From positions 558,001 through 622,000 of the forward strand of contig NZ_CAMZOF010000002.1 in NCBI RefSeq assembly GCF_947331435.1: 64,000 bases of DNA. Direction: 5' to 3'. This document shows positions 17,009 through 24,904 of the stretch, piece by piece. Position 1 is the stretch's first letter. Each line of letters begins with the position of its first letter. The stretch is from Pelagibius sp. Alg239-R121. Lineage in GTDB: Bacteria > Pseudomonadota > Alphaproteobacteria > Kiloniellales > Kiloniellaceae. The position numbers were made by a program, and so were the translations under genes. The notes below the pieces were generated by a model. The model saw nothing but the letters and a program-made list of their open reading frames with translations. It was not told the origin of the DNA and did no database searches.

Positions 17009-17845
17009 CTAGTCGAGAAAGCTCGCTTCTTTCATCGTCTCGGGAAGGGGAACCTGCATCCGGGTCAAAACCGTCGGGGCGATCTGGGTGATCTGTAAAA
17101 GCGTCTCTGGTTCTGGGCCTTTGGCAGGACCGAAATAGTATAGAGCCGTATCCTGCTGATCCTCGCCCCGGCCGCCGTGATGGCCGCGTTCGGACTGCCC
17201 GTGGTCGGCCGTGACGATGATCTCATAACCCGCCTGACGCCAGCGCTTGATATAGGGCGCCAGTTGCGCGTCCAGCAGATAGCAGGACCCGTCGGTTTCC
17301 TCGCAGTCGTGCTTGAAGCGGTGCCCCATGCTGTCGAGCGTACAGCTATGCAGGATACCGTAGTCGATCCCGAAGCGTTCCGTGAGCATGGTCAGCGTTG
17401 CAAAGAGATCCGCGTCGCTGGGGGTCATCTGATTGGCCGACCAATCGCCCGACATGGTGTGAAACCGGCCGTGATTGATGCTGCTGCTTTCCGGCTCGTC
17501 GTATTCGATGTCCCGCACCGGATCGAAAGGCGCGCGATTGAAGAACTCCGACCAGGAGGAATGCGTTATCGCGCCGGTTATGCCGCCGGCCCCGCGGATT
17601 TCCGAGAAAATGTCCGGGACCGAAAGTCTGTTTACGTCATAGTTGCCGGTGCAGCCGTGTACGGCTGGAACCACGCCGGTGTGTATCGAGGCATAACAGG
17701 GCGCCGAGACGGACGGCAGAGGCGCGCGGATTTTCCAGACCCGCGCTTCGCCTGTATCCACCCACCCCTCCAGATTGCCGAAGAGACGGCGCCAATTGCG
17801 CCAGGGAACACCGTCGATAATAAGCAAGAGGAGCTTGTTATTCAT
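17009..17845 (-). CDS. Alkaline-phosphatase-superfamily phosphodiesterase (nucleotide pyrophosphatase-like)
   Basis: 278 residues. LLLLIIDGVPWRNW at the start supplies the first metal-binding aspartate; PSVSAPCYASIHTG carries the nucleophile Ser/Thr region; CTLDSMGHRF and ITADHGQSERGHHGG supply further metal ligands (Asp, His, Asp-His, His). This order matches the type I phosphodiesterase / nucleotide pyrophosphatase branch. There is no signal peptide, so it should act in the cytoplasm. It is the last gene of a four-gene run with a solute importer, overlapping the permease before it by four bases, so its substrate is probably the imported compound or a metabolite of it, perhaps a phosphodiester or phosphonate. 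Confidence 0.8.
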   Translation of the reverse strand: MNNKLLLLIIDGVPWRNWRRLFGNLEGWVDTGEARVWKIRAPLPSVSAPCYASIHTGVVPAVHGCTGNYDVNRLSVPDIFSEIRGAGGITGAITHSSWSEFFNRAPFDPVRDIEYDEPESSSINHGRFHTMSGDWSANQMTPSDADLFATLTMLTERFGIDYGILHSCTLDSMGHRFKHDCEETDGSCYLLDAQLAPYIKRWRQAGYEIIVTADHGQSERGHHGGRGEDQQDTALYYFGPAKGPEPETLLQITQIAPTVLTRMQVPLPETMKEASFLD

Positions 17846-18669
17846 GAGCGGCCTCCTTTCAGGCTGGTGGTGAGTGACAGCACCCAGTCGGCGACCAGGT
17901 TCACGGAAATTGCGAGGGTCGCGATCGCGATGGCGGGTGCCAGGGCCGCGGTGATGCCGTAGACCAGGCCGTCGCTGTTCTCTTTTACGATGGCGCCCCA
18001 GTCGGTGGAGGGCGGTTGAATCCCCAGCCCCAGAAACGACAGGGTGGAAAGATAGAGCACCATGAAGATGAAGCGCAGTCCGAGTTCGGAAACCAGCGGG
18101 CTGAGCGCATTGGGCAGAATTTCCCGCAGCACGATCCAGCCCGTGCCTTCACCCCGCAGTTTGGCGGCTTCGACATAGTCCATGGCATAGATACTCTCCG
18201 CCACCGAGCGGCTCAGGCGGTAGACGCGCGTGGCGTCCAGAAAGGCCATCACCAGGATCAGAACGAGGATCGTCGCCGGGACCACCGACAGGATCACCAG
18301 CGCGAAGATCAGCCCCGGGATCGACATGATCAGATCGACAAAGCGAGAAAGCAGAACATCGCACCAGCCGCCCATGACGACGGCCGTGAAGCCCAGCACC
18401 GATCCAATCGTGAAGGAAATTAGTGTCGCCGCCGACGCGATGAAGATGGTGGTTCTTCCGCCGTAGATCATGCGGGACAGCAGGTCGCGGCCGATATTGT
18501 CGGTGCCCAGCCAAAAGCGCGCGGAGCTGGGTTCCCAGACCTTGCCCACGACCTCGCCCAGTCCGTAAGGCGCGATCAGCGGAGCAGAAAGAGCCATCAG
18601 AAAAAACAGCAGGGTGATGACCAGACCGGCGAGCGCGCTGAGCGGCATCTTCCTTACGGCCTGGATCAT
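17842..18669 (-). CDS. ABC transporter permease, DppC/OppC type
   Basis: 275 residues with six predicted spans and the EAA-type loop DYVEAAKLRGEGTGWIVLREILPNALSPL that contacts an ATPase. WLGTDNIGRDLLSRMIYGGR is the hallmark segment of DppC-type subunits. It overlaps the upstream permease by four bases and the downstream phosphodiesterase by four bases, so the three are translationally coupled. The ATPase subunits that should energise it are not encoded in this window. Confidence 0.88.
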   Translation of the reverse strand: MIQAVRKMPLSALAGLVITLLFFLMALSAPLIAPYGLGEVVGKVWEPSSARFWLGTDNIGRDLLSRMIYGGRTTIFIASAATLISFTIGSVLGFTAVVMGGWCDVLLSRFVDLIMSIPGLIFALVILSVVPATILVLILVMAFLDATRVYRLSRSVAESIYAMDYVEAAKLRGEGTGWIVLREILPNALSPLVSELGLRFIFMVLYLSTLSFLGLGIQPPSTDWGAIVKENSDGLVYGITAALAPAIAIATLAISVNLVADWVLSLTTSLKGGRS

Positions 18670-19622
18670 TTCGGATGCCTCAGTCTCGGGTTGCTGAGGA
18701 TCGCGATCAGATCGGCCGCCGTATTGAGCAGGATGTACACACCGGCGAAGATCAGGCCGGCCGCCTGCACGACGGGCACGTCGCGCTTGGAAACGTGATC
18801 GACCAGGTACTGACCCATGCCCGGATAGACGAAGACCACCTCGACCACCACGACACCGACGACCAGGTAGGCGAGGTTGAGCATGACGACGTTGACGATG
18901 GGTGCGGCGGCGTTCGGCAAAGCGTGGCTGACGATGACCCGGAATCCGTTCAGGCCCTTCAGTTCCGCCGTTTCGATGTAGGCCGATTCCATCACGTTCA
19001 GGATCGCGGCCCGGGTCATGCGCATCATGTGGGCGAGGACGACGAAGACCAGGACGATGACCGGCAGGGCGATCGCCTGGAGCTTTGCCAACAGGCTCAT
19101 GCCGTCATTGATCAGGGAGACCGAGGGCACCCACTGCAGCTTGACGGCAAGAAGGAACATCACGACGTAGCCGATGATGAATTCGGGCAGCGAAATGGTG
19201 GCGAGCGTCACCGCCGAAATCAGCTTGTCCGGCAAACGGTTCCGGTATCGGACGGAAATGACGCCCAGCAGTATGGCCAGGGGCACCGAAACGACCGCGG
19301 CCCAGAAGGCGAGGAACAGCGTATTTCCGAGCCGCTTGCCGAGAGACTGCGTTATATCGGCGCCATTGGTCAGTGCGGTACCGAGATCGCCTTGAAGGAT
19401 CCCGCCGATCCAGGAAAAGTACCGAGCGACAGCCGGCTCGTTCAGCCCCATTTCGCGGCGCAGGTTTTCCAGTGCCTCGGGCGTCGCCGTCTGCCCCAGG
19501 ATCGCCTGCGCGACATCCCCCGGCAGGATCGACGTGCCGACGAAGATCAATATGGTGGACGCGAAGAGCAGCAGCAGACCCAGCGCCAGGCGCTGGATCA
19601 GAAGCTTTAACATCGGGTGCAT
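18666..19622 (-). CDS. ABC transporter permease, DppB/OppB type
   Basis: 318 residues. The first hydrophobic span is followed by ILPGDVAQAILGQTATPEAL, the conserved segment of DppB subunits (D-P-A-x-x-x-L-G type), and the C-terminal loop ETAELKGLNGFRVIVSHALPNAAAPI is the EAA motif. GAGGG about 10 bases ahead supports the ATG at 19622; a second ATG lies three codons on. It lies 14 bp after the binding-protein gene in the same operon. Confidence 0.88.
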   Translation of the reverse strand: MHPMLKLLIQRLALGLLLLFASTILIFVGTSILPGDVAQAILGQTATPEALENLRREMGLNEPAVARYFSWIGGILQGDLGTALTNGADITQSLGKRLGNTLFLAFWAAVVSVPLAILLGVISVRYRNRLPDKLISAVTLATISLPEFIIGYVVMFLLAVKLQWVPSVSLINDGMSLLAKLQAIALPVIVLVFVVLAHMMRMTRAAILNVMESAYIETAELKGLNGFRVIVSHALPNAAAPIVNVVMLNLAYLVVGVVVVEVVFVYPGMGQYLVDHVSKRDVPVVQAAGLIFAGVYILLNTAADLIAILSNPRLRHPK

Positions 19623-19636
19623 CGGGATCGTAACCC

Positions 19637-21193
19637 TCAGGCGAACCAGGTCAGCTTGGCGGCAAATCCGTTCATCATCTGGCTGTAGTGCTGCGTCCAG
19701 CCGCCGAGCTTTTCCGAATAGCCGTCGATGAACTGATTGAACATCGGATTGATCAAGCCGCCTTCCTCCCAGACGATCCGGGCCATGCGCGCGTAGAGCG
19801 CCCTACGCCGGGTCTGGTCCAGTTCGGCCCGCGCCTCCAGCAGCAATGCGTCGAATTCGGGATTGTTGAAGCGCGTGTCGTTCCAGTCGGCGCTGGAAAG
19901 ATAGCCGGTCGACCACATCTGGTCCTGCACCGGCCGCCCGCCCCAGAAGGAGGCGCAGAAGGGTTGCTTGTTCCAGACCTCGGACCAGTAACCGTCGGCG
20001 GGTTCGCGTTTGATTTCCAGCGGGATGCCCGCCGCCTTCGCGCTCTGCTGAAAGAGCTGCGCCGCGTCGATCGCGCCGGGGAACGCCGCGTCCGAAACCT
20101 GAAGGATGATGGGCGATCCGTCATGACCCGACAGCCCGTAGTGTTCGGCTGCCTTTTCAAGTGAGAATGCGCGCTGCGGCAGCGTCTCGTCGAACAGCGG
20201 ATAGGCATCGCTGATCGGAATGTCGTTTCCGACCGATCCGTATCCGTTCAGAACCGTGTCGACCAGCTCCTGGCGGTTGATCGCATACTTCAGCGCCAGC
20301 CGCAGATCCTTGTTGTCGAAGGGCGGGGTATCCGTGTGCATTACGAAGATGTAGTGCCCGCGGCCCGGCGTGATGCCGACGGCGACGCCCGGCGCCCGGC
20401 CCACGAGGTTCGCGATGCGGGGCGGCACCTTGTCGATGGCGTGAACCTGCCCGGACTGCAGGGCCGCGACCCGTGCCGTGTCGTCGTTGATCGCGATGAT
20501 CTCGTGGGTGTCGTAATGGCCGACCTGGCCGTTCCAGTGGTTCGCGAACTTCGCAAAGCTGTAGCGCACCCCGGGCTCTTCCTCGGTCAGCCTGTAGGGT
20601 CCCGAACCGACGCCGTCCGCCGGGCTGTCCATACCGCCGTTCGGCTGGATGACCAGATGATAGTCCGTCATCAGGTAAGGCAGGTCGGCATTGGGGGTGG
20701 TCAAGGTGACGGTGAAGAGATCGCCGTCGGCCTTCATCGATTCGACGCCGCGCATGATGCCGAGTGCGCCGGACTGGGAGTCCTCGTTGGAATGGCGCTG
20801 CATAGTTTTCAGGACGTCTTCGGCGGTCAGGCTCTTCCCGTTATGGAATTCGACGCTTTTACGGATGCGGAAATGCCAGACCTTTCCGCCCTCCGCAGCC
20901 TCCCAGCTTTCGGCCAGCGCCGGGGTCAGCCCGCCGTCGGGCGTGATGTCGACCAGATAGTCGCCAAAGGCATAGAGCGCGTAGGAGTTGGCACTGCCCA
21001 GCGACAAGGCCGGGTCCAGCGTATCCGTGCTTTCGCCGCCCTTCAGGCCGAGGACGAAATGCCCGCCTTTCCTGGGGCTGTTCGCGAAGCCCGCCTGCGG
21101 CAGCAGAAGACCGGCGGAGGTGGCCGCCAGTCCCGCCGCACCACTGTGTTGCAGAAAGCCGCGGCGCGACAGTTTCTTTGAAGGTCCGGTCAT
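19637..21193 (-). CDS. ABC transporter substrate-binding protein, family 5 (DppA-like)
   Basis: 518 residues. The N-terminus is a Tat-type signal (SRRGFLQHSG followed by an Ala-rich stretch), meaning the protein is folded before export. The mature part has the family-5 pattern: VWHFRIRKSVEFHNGKSLTA, GSGPYRLTEEEPGVRY and ALKYAINRQELVDTVL. Members bind peptides, opines, nickel chelates or glycosides; the ligand cannot be told. It is the first gene of the importer operon and lies divergent to a MocR-type regulator with paired direct repeats between them. Confidence 0.88.
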   Translation of the reverse strand: MTGPSKKLSRRGFLQHSGAAGLAATSAGLLLPQAGFANSPRKGGHFVLGLKGGESTDTLDPALSLGSANSYALYAFGDYLVDITPDGGLTPALAESWEAAEGGKVWHFRIRKSVEFHNGKSLTAEDVLKTMQRHSNEDSQSGALGIMRGVESMKADGDLFTVTLTTPNADLPYLMTDYHLVIQPNGGMDSPADGVGSGPYRLTEEEPGVRYSFAKFANHWNGQVGHYDTHEIIAINDDTARVAALQSGQVHAIDKVPPRIANLVGRAPGVAVGITPGRGHYIFVMHTDTPPFDNKDLRLALKYAINRQELVDTVLNGYGSVGNDIPISDAYPLFDETLPQRAFSLEKAAEHYGLSGHDGSPIILQVSDAAFPGAIDAAQLFQQSAKAAGIPLEIKREPADGYWSEVWNKQPFCASFWGGRPVQDQMWSTGYLSSADWNDTRFNNPEFDALLLEARAELDQTRRRALYARMARIVWEEGGLINPMFNQFIDGYSEKLGGWTQHYSQMMNGFAAKLTWFA

Positions 21194-21317
21194 GATTCGT
21201 CTCCCTGAAGCAGGCTTTCCTGCCGTTGGCCGCAGCCTTTCGCGGCGCGCTTCGTTTTGGCCGTTTCACATCAGCCCGTGAGCAAGCGGCTTGTTTCTAC
21301 TCCGCAAAAGCGTACTG

Positions 21318-21354
21318 TTGACATGTCCAGAAATTAAAAATTTGACCAGTCCAG
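21318..21354. promoter_or_regulatory. Paired 13-bp direct repeats, likely MocR operator
   Basis: TTGACATGTCCAG (21318-21330) and TTGACCAGTCCAG (21342-21354) match at 11 of 13 positions with a 24-bp period, placing them on nearly the same helix face. They lie between the divergent regulator and importer operon. MocR-family proteins are known to bind direct repeats with their two HTHs, so this is a good operator candidate. TTGACA may also serve as a -35 box. Confidence 0.7.
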
Positions 21355-21451
21355 TTGGCATGCTGCTGTAAAAGAGCCGGGAGGCACACCCATCGGAAGA
21401 TCGAATGACGGCCTGCCCATCGACGGACTGCTTCTCGATCCCTCGGGCGGC

Positions 21452-22960
21452 GTGCCGATGCACCGGCAGCTCTACAACAGGCTCCGGGAACTGGTACTGT
21501 CGGGCGTTTTGCCCAGCGGGGCCCGCATGCCCTCGTCCCGTGCGCTGTCGGAGCGCCTGGGCGTCTCCCGCTTCACGATCGTCACCGCGCTGGACCAGCT
21601 GATCGCCGAGGGCTATCTGAGGCCGGTCGCGGGCAGCGGCATCTTTGTCGAGGCCATTCCAAACCTTCAGGCGCCACCGTTGGCCTCTCTCGGCGCGCGC
21701 GCCAACACACCTGACAACGCACGCGATGGCACGGCCGAAGCGCCCGAAACAAACGACACGCTTCGGCTGCTGTCACAGCGGGCGCAGAGCCTCTGCTGGC
21801 GGGAGTCCATCTCCAGGAACAAGAGCGCCAGATATCTCCACATGTCCGCGCCCGACCACCGCCTCTTTCCCTTTCAGATCTGGTCGAAACTGACCAAAGA
21901 AGTCATGTCGCGGATCGACAGCCGCACCGCCTACTACCGCGATACGGACGAGCCTTCGCTCCTGGAACAGCAGATCGCAACGCAGGTCGCCTTGAGCCGC
22001 GGGATCCGCTGCGCGCCCGAGGAGGTCGTGACCACCTTCGGCGCCCATCACGCGGTCAGCCTGCTCACCGAACTGCTCCTTGACCCACAAGACGACGTCG
22101 CCTTCGAAGAACCCGGCATGTCGGCGGTTCGTTCGATCTTCCAGTCCCATGGCTGCCGCGTTCACCCGATGCCCGTGGATGCCTTCGGCGCCGATCCCGC
22201 AGCCCTGGATACTGCGTCCCTGAATCCCGCAGCCCTGGATCCAACGGCCCTGTCGGCGCGCAAGGTAAAGCTGGCCTTCGTCACCGCTGCCAAGCAGCAG
22301 CCGCTCACCATCGCCATGCCGGTCAAACGAAAGCTGGAGCTCCTGCTCTGGGCCGCCGAGAGCGGCGCGCTCCTCATCGAGGACGATCTCGGCAGCGAGT
22401 TCCGCTACAAGGGCCGCCCCATTCCGCCCCTGAAAGCCCTGGACCAGGACAACCGCGTGATCTACATCGGCGCCTTCAGCATGTCCCTGTTACAGACCCT
22501 GCGCGTAGGCTACATGATCATGCCCCGAACGCTCGCCGCGCAGTGCCGGCGCCTGATCCAGGTCCGCTACCGCGCCATGCCGCAACTGAGCGAGCAGATC
22601 CTGGCCCGCTTCATCGAAGACGGCCATTTCACCCGCCACCTGCACAAAACCCGGCGCATCTACGCCAGGCGGCAGGAACGGCTCCTGGAAATTCTCCACC
22701 GGAACTTCCACGACAGCTTCGAGCCCCCGGACTTCACGGCGGGCTTCTACAATCTCTGCTACTTCAAGGACCAGTCCCGCGACGAAGACAACATCCTGAC
22801 CCGCTGCAACGACGGCCGGCTCGGAGTGGAGCAGCTCTCCTACTACTACCGCAATCGCCAGGCCCCGAAGAAAGGACTTTTGATCGGCTTTGCGTCAAGC
22901 ACGGAGGACGAACTGGAGCGCGGGATGGAGATTTTGAAGGCGTGTGTGAGGGATGGGTGA
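21452..22960 (+). CDS. MocR/PdxR-type GntR regulator with degenerate aminotransferase domain
   Basis: About 502 residues: a GntR winged HTH (HRQLYNRLRELVLSG...; SSRALSERLGVSRFTIVTAL) joined to a fold-type I aminotransferase-like domain. The cofactor lysine is missing: the segment IYIGAFSMSLLQTLRVGYM has Met (codon 22481-22483) where GTFSKSL is standard. Other PLP contacts also deviate (EEPGM for EDPGY, IEDDLGSEFRY for IEDDYDSEFRY). It probably senses another ligand or none. The start is uncertain: homology continues upstream of the GTG at 21452 into codons for IDGLLLDPSGG, while the ATG at 21405, which has GGAAG ahead, is out of frame. It is divergent from the importer operon. Confidence 0.85.
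   Translation: MPMHRQLYNRLRELVLSGVLPSGARMPSSRALSERLGVSRFTIVTALDQLIAEGYLRPVAGSGIFVEAIPNLQAPPLASLGARANTPDNARDGTAEAPETNDTLRLLSQRAQSLCWRESISRNKSARYLHMSAPDHRLFPFQIWSKLTKEVMSRIDSRTAYYRDTDEPSLLEQQIATQVALSRGIRCAPEEVVTTFGAHHAVSLLTELLLDPQDDVAFEEPGMSAVRSIFQSHGCRVHPMPVDAFGADPAALDTASLNPAALDPTALSARKVKLAFVTAAKQQPLTIAMPVKRKLELLLWAAESGALLIEDDLGSEFRYKGRPIPPLKALDQDNRVIYIGAFSMSLLQTLRVGYMIMPRTLAAQCRRLIQVRYRAMPQLSEQILARFIEDGHFTRHLHKTRRIYARRQERLLEILHRNFHDSFEPPDFTAGFYNLCYFKDQSRDEDNILTRCNDGRLGVEQLSYYYRNRQAPKKGLLIGFASSTEDELERGMEILKACVRDG
22194..22240 (+). repeat. 17-bp direct repeat inside the MocR gene
   Basis: ATCCCGCAGCCCTGGAT occurs at 22194-22210 and 22224-22240 with a 30-bp period, so the reading frame is kept. 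It encodes DPAALDTASL-NPAALDPTAL, an extra Ala/Leu-rich stretch in a surface loop of the aminotransferase-like domain. Like the repeat at 10189-10263 it suggests slippage within coding sequence. Confidence 0.75.
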
Positions 22961-23727
22961 GGTGGGGCAGAGATGGAGTCTGATGGATTAGAGAAGAGAT
23001 GGAGACTACCACTTTGCTTCTATTCCGGCCGATATCATGCAGGACGAGCGCGAACGATGTGATCTCAAAAACTCATCGGCGCATACGTAGGTAACTTAGA
23101 GTTACAAATTGATCGCGAGTTCAATTATTATTAGGGACATAATATTAAATAAAAAGAGCATACATGATCCGTAAACCCTCCATAACTTTCACTGCCGATG
23201 ACGTTGAAAATCGCGCGCTCAGATTTTTCTTTGGCCAAGGTCGTGACGATCCAGATCCAAGCAACAAACTATACCCAGCCTCAACAGGTCTTCGAAATGT
23301 ATAGACAACTCTCCGGCCGCAGCGACCCGGTCGCAGCAACCGAACTTATCCCCTGTCACCGGTGGCTTGGCCGGGAAAGACCAGGAAAGACCAGCGTGGG
23401 GGAAAAAGCAAAAAGGCTCTCCACTGTCCCCAAAAAGGGACGACAAAAGGCCTCAAAGGACCCCCAAGAAGGGCCCCAAAAAGCAAAGCTGAAAGACCGT
23501 CTCAAGAAAGCGGGCCAGAGCCTTGGAACGGAGGGCGGAGTCCGGCTGGTCCCCACTGTCCCCCGTTTAGGCTCCGCGGGCAGGCCAACGGTCACCCAAG
23601 CGACGCCCGGCGACGGCCAAGCCGGCGTTCTATGCCCATTGTCCCCAATCTCCCCGCCATCCCCTTCCCTTTTTGCCGCTGCCGGGCAAGCTGTCTCGTC
23701 CTCTTGAGTTTCTGATCGCGGCGGCGG
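22961..23727. other. 767-bp gap without a firm gene
   Basis: The first part (about 23080-23160) is AT-rich, unlike its neighbours. From about 23380 to 23530 the plus strand is purine-rich with many short A and G runs, including GGAAAGACCA twice in tandem near 23375. A 169-codon frame crosses 23198-23707, but its second half is lysine- and proline-rich low complexity with no family likeness. One small frame at 23164-23304 is listed separately. Confidence 0.5.
23164..23304 (+). CDS. Possible 46-residue protein, unknown
   Basis: ATG at 23164 follows AT-rich sequence and a weak AAGAG ribosome site; TAG ends at 23304. The product starts MIRKPSITFTADDVENRAL and has a balanced composition with acidic and aromatic residues. 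I do not recognise it. It could be a small protein or the truncated front of a lost gene, since the following 400 bp are unusual low-complexity sequence. Confidence 0.28.
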   Translation: MIRKPSITFTADDVENRALRFFFGQGRDDPDPSNKLYPASTGLRNV

Positions 23728-24405
23728 TCACTCCGCTCTCAAACGATAGCCGGCACCGCGGACCGTCTGCAGCTTCTCTCCCTGCTCCCCCAGCTTCCGG
23801 CGCAGGCGGCCGACGTAAACATCGACCACATTGGTCAGGGGGTCTTCGCTGGCACCCCAGACGCTGTTGAGGATGCGCTCGCGGGAGAAGACGCGGCCGG
23901 GTTTGGAGAGGAAGAGCTTCAGGATCTCGCGCTCCTTGGCGGTCAGGTCCAGGGGTTCATCGTCGACGCTGGCTTCCAGGCTTTCCAGGTCCAGGGCAAT
24001 GGCGCCGGCCTGCATCAGGGTTTCGGCGGCGGGGGCGCAGAACTGGGTGGAACGGCGGGCCAGGGCCTCGATGCGGGCGATCAGTTCGTCGAACTCGAAG
24101 GGCTTGCCCATGTAGTCGTCGGCACCGATCTTCAGGCCCTCGACCCGCTCATCCAGGGCGTCGAGCGCGGAGAGCATCAGGATCGGCGTCAGGTTCCGGC
24201 GGGCCCGCAGTTTTCGGCAGAAATCCTTGCCCTGCATGCCCGGCAGGACCAGGTCCAGGACGATGACGTCAAAGCTGTCCTGGCGCGAGAGTTCGGTTGC
24301 GATCTCGGCGTCGGGTGCATGGGTCACCATCCAGCCCTCGGCCCGCAGACCGCGCACGATGAAGTCGGCGACCCGTGCCTCGTCTTCCACAAGAAGAAGG
24401 TTCAT
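23728..24405 (-). CDS. OmpR/PhoB-family response regulator
   Basis: 225 residues: a receiver domain (LLVEDEARV acidic pocket; phosphoacceptor Asp in VIVLDLVLPGMQG; the conserved Lys in GKPFEFDEL) and a winged-helix DNA-binding domain (LTAKEREILKLFLSKPGRVFSRE... VVDVYVGRLRRKLGE... VRGAGYRL). A YMGKPF variation stands for the common YLVKPF. Its start overlaps the stop of a 49-residue frame by ATGA, so the two should be co-translated. The probable partner kinase lies 500 bp upstream on the same strand. Confidence 0.92.
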   Translation of the reverse strand: MNLLLVEDEARVADFIVRGLRAEGWMVTHAPDAEIATELSRQDSFDVIVLDLVLPGMQGKDFCRKLRARRNLTPILMLSALDALDERVEGLKIGADDYMGKPFEFDELIARIEALARRSTQFCAPAAETLMQAGAIALDLESLEASVDDEPLDLTAKEREILKLFLSKPGRVFSRERILNSVWGASEDPLTNVVDVYVGRLRRKLGEQGEKLQTVRGAGYRLRAE

Positions 24406-24551
24406 CGCACCCGGCCCTCGCCGGCCATTTGGATCCGGGACAGCCAGCGCGTTTTCCCGGGTCGGTTTTCCAACGAATCTTCCAACAGACGTCCGGGTGA
24501 AATCCGGGCCGGAACCCGCCGCCGGTCGATCCCGAGTTGCGAGAGAGGCAT
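24402..24551 (-). CDS. Small 49-residue basic protein coupled to the response regulator
   Basis: The frame starts at ATG 24551, with AGAAGGA eight bases ahead, and its TGA overlaps the ATG of the response regulator (ATGA). The product begins MPLSQLGIDRRRVPAR and is rich in Arg with no Cys, signal or membrane span. A strong ribosome site together with translational coupling argues for a true gene that length filters would miss. It may be a co-regulator of the receiver or only a leader that sets its translation rate. I recognise no family. Confidence 0.6.
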   Translation of the reverse strand: MPLSQLGIDRRRVPARISPGRLLEDSLENRPGKTRWLSRIQMAGEGRVR

Positions 24552-24904
24552 GTCGTCATTCCTTCTGCTTTCGCGTGACAGGCCGCAGCTCGCCGCAAGA
24601 CCTGCGGGACCACTTATTCTCTAAGTCACACGGACCTCAGTGGGTCGATGTCCATTTGCCTCTGAAGTCCGAACCAAAGGTCTGGGCGTCCGGGGCGTTT
24701 TCATAACAACAACGGCCCTTGCGATGATTTGATCCCTGCACAGCTGTGACAAAATCGGGGCAAAATTCAATTATCTGTTCGACGGAATTTCCAACAAAAA
24801 CAGCTCTTTAAAAGTCCTGCCGAAAAGGAGGCCGCTCGCTAAAGAGAGGGATTGCCCGCCAGGGACCAATGCTCTCTGCCGGCCGGTATCAACCGCCGAA
24901 AATC
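24552..24904. other. 353-bp gap between response regulator unit and kinase
   Basis: No gene is supported. The middle, about 24740-24820, is AT-rich and could hold the promoter for the minus-strand small protein and response regulator. I see no clear terminator for the kinase operon that ends at 24905 and no strong palindrome. Confidence 0.5.

Noticed and set aside
23198-23707. 169-codon frame in the 767-bp gap
   Set aside because: Lysine- and proline-rich low complexity after residue 60, no ribosome site, no recognisable fold.
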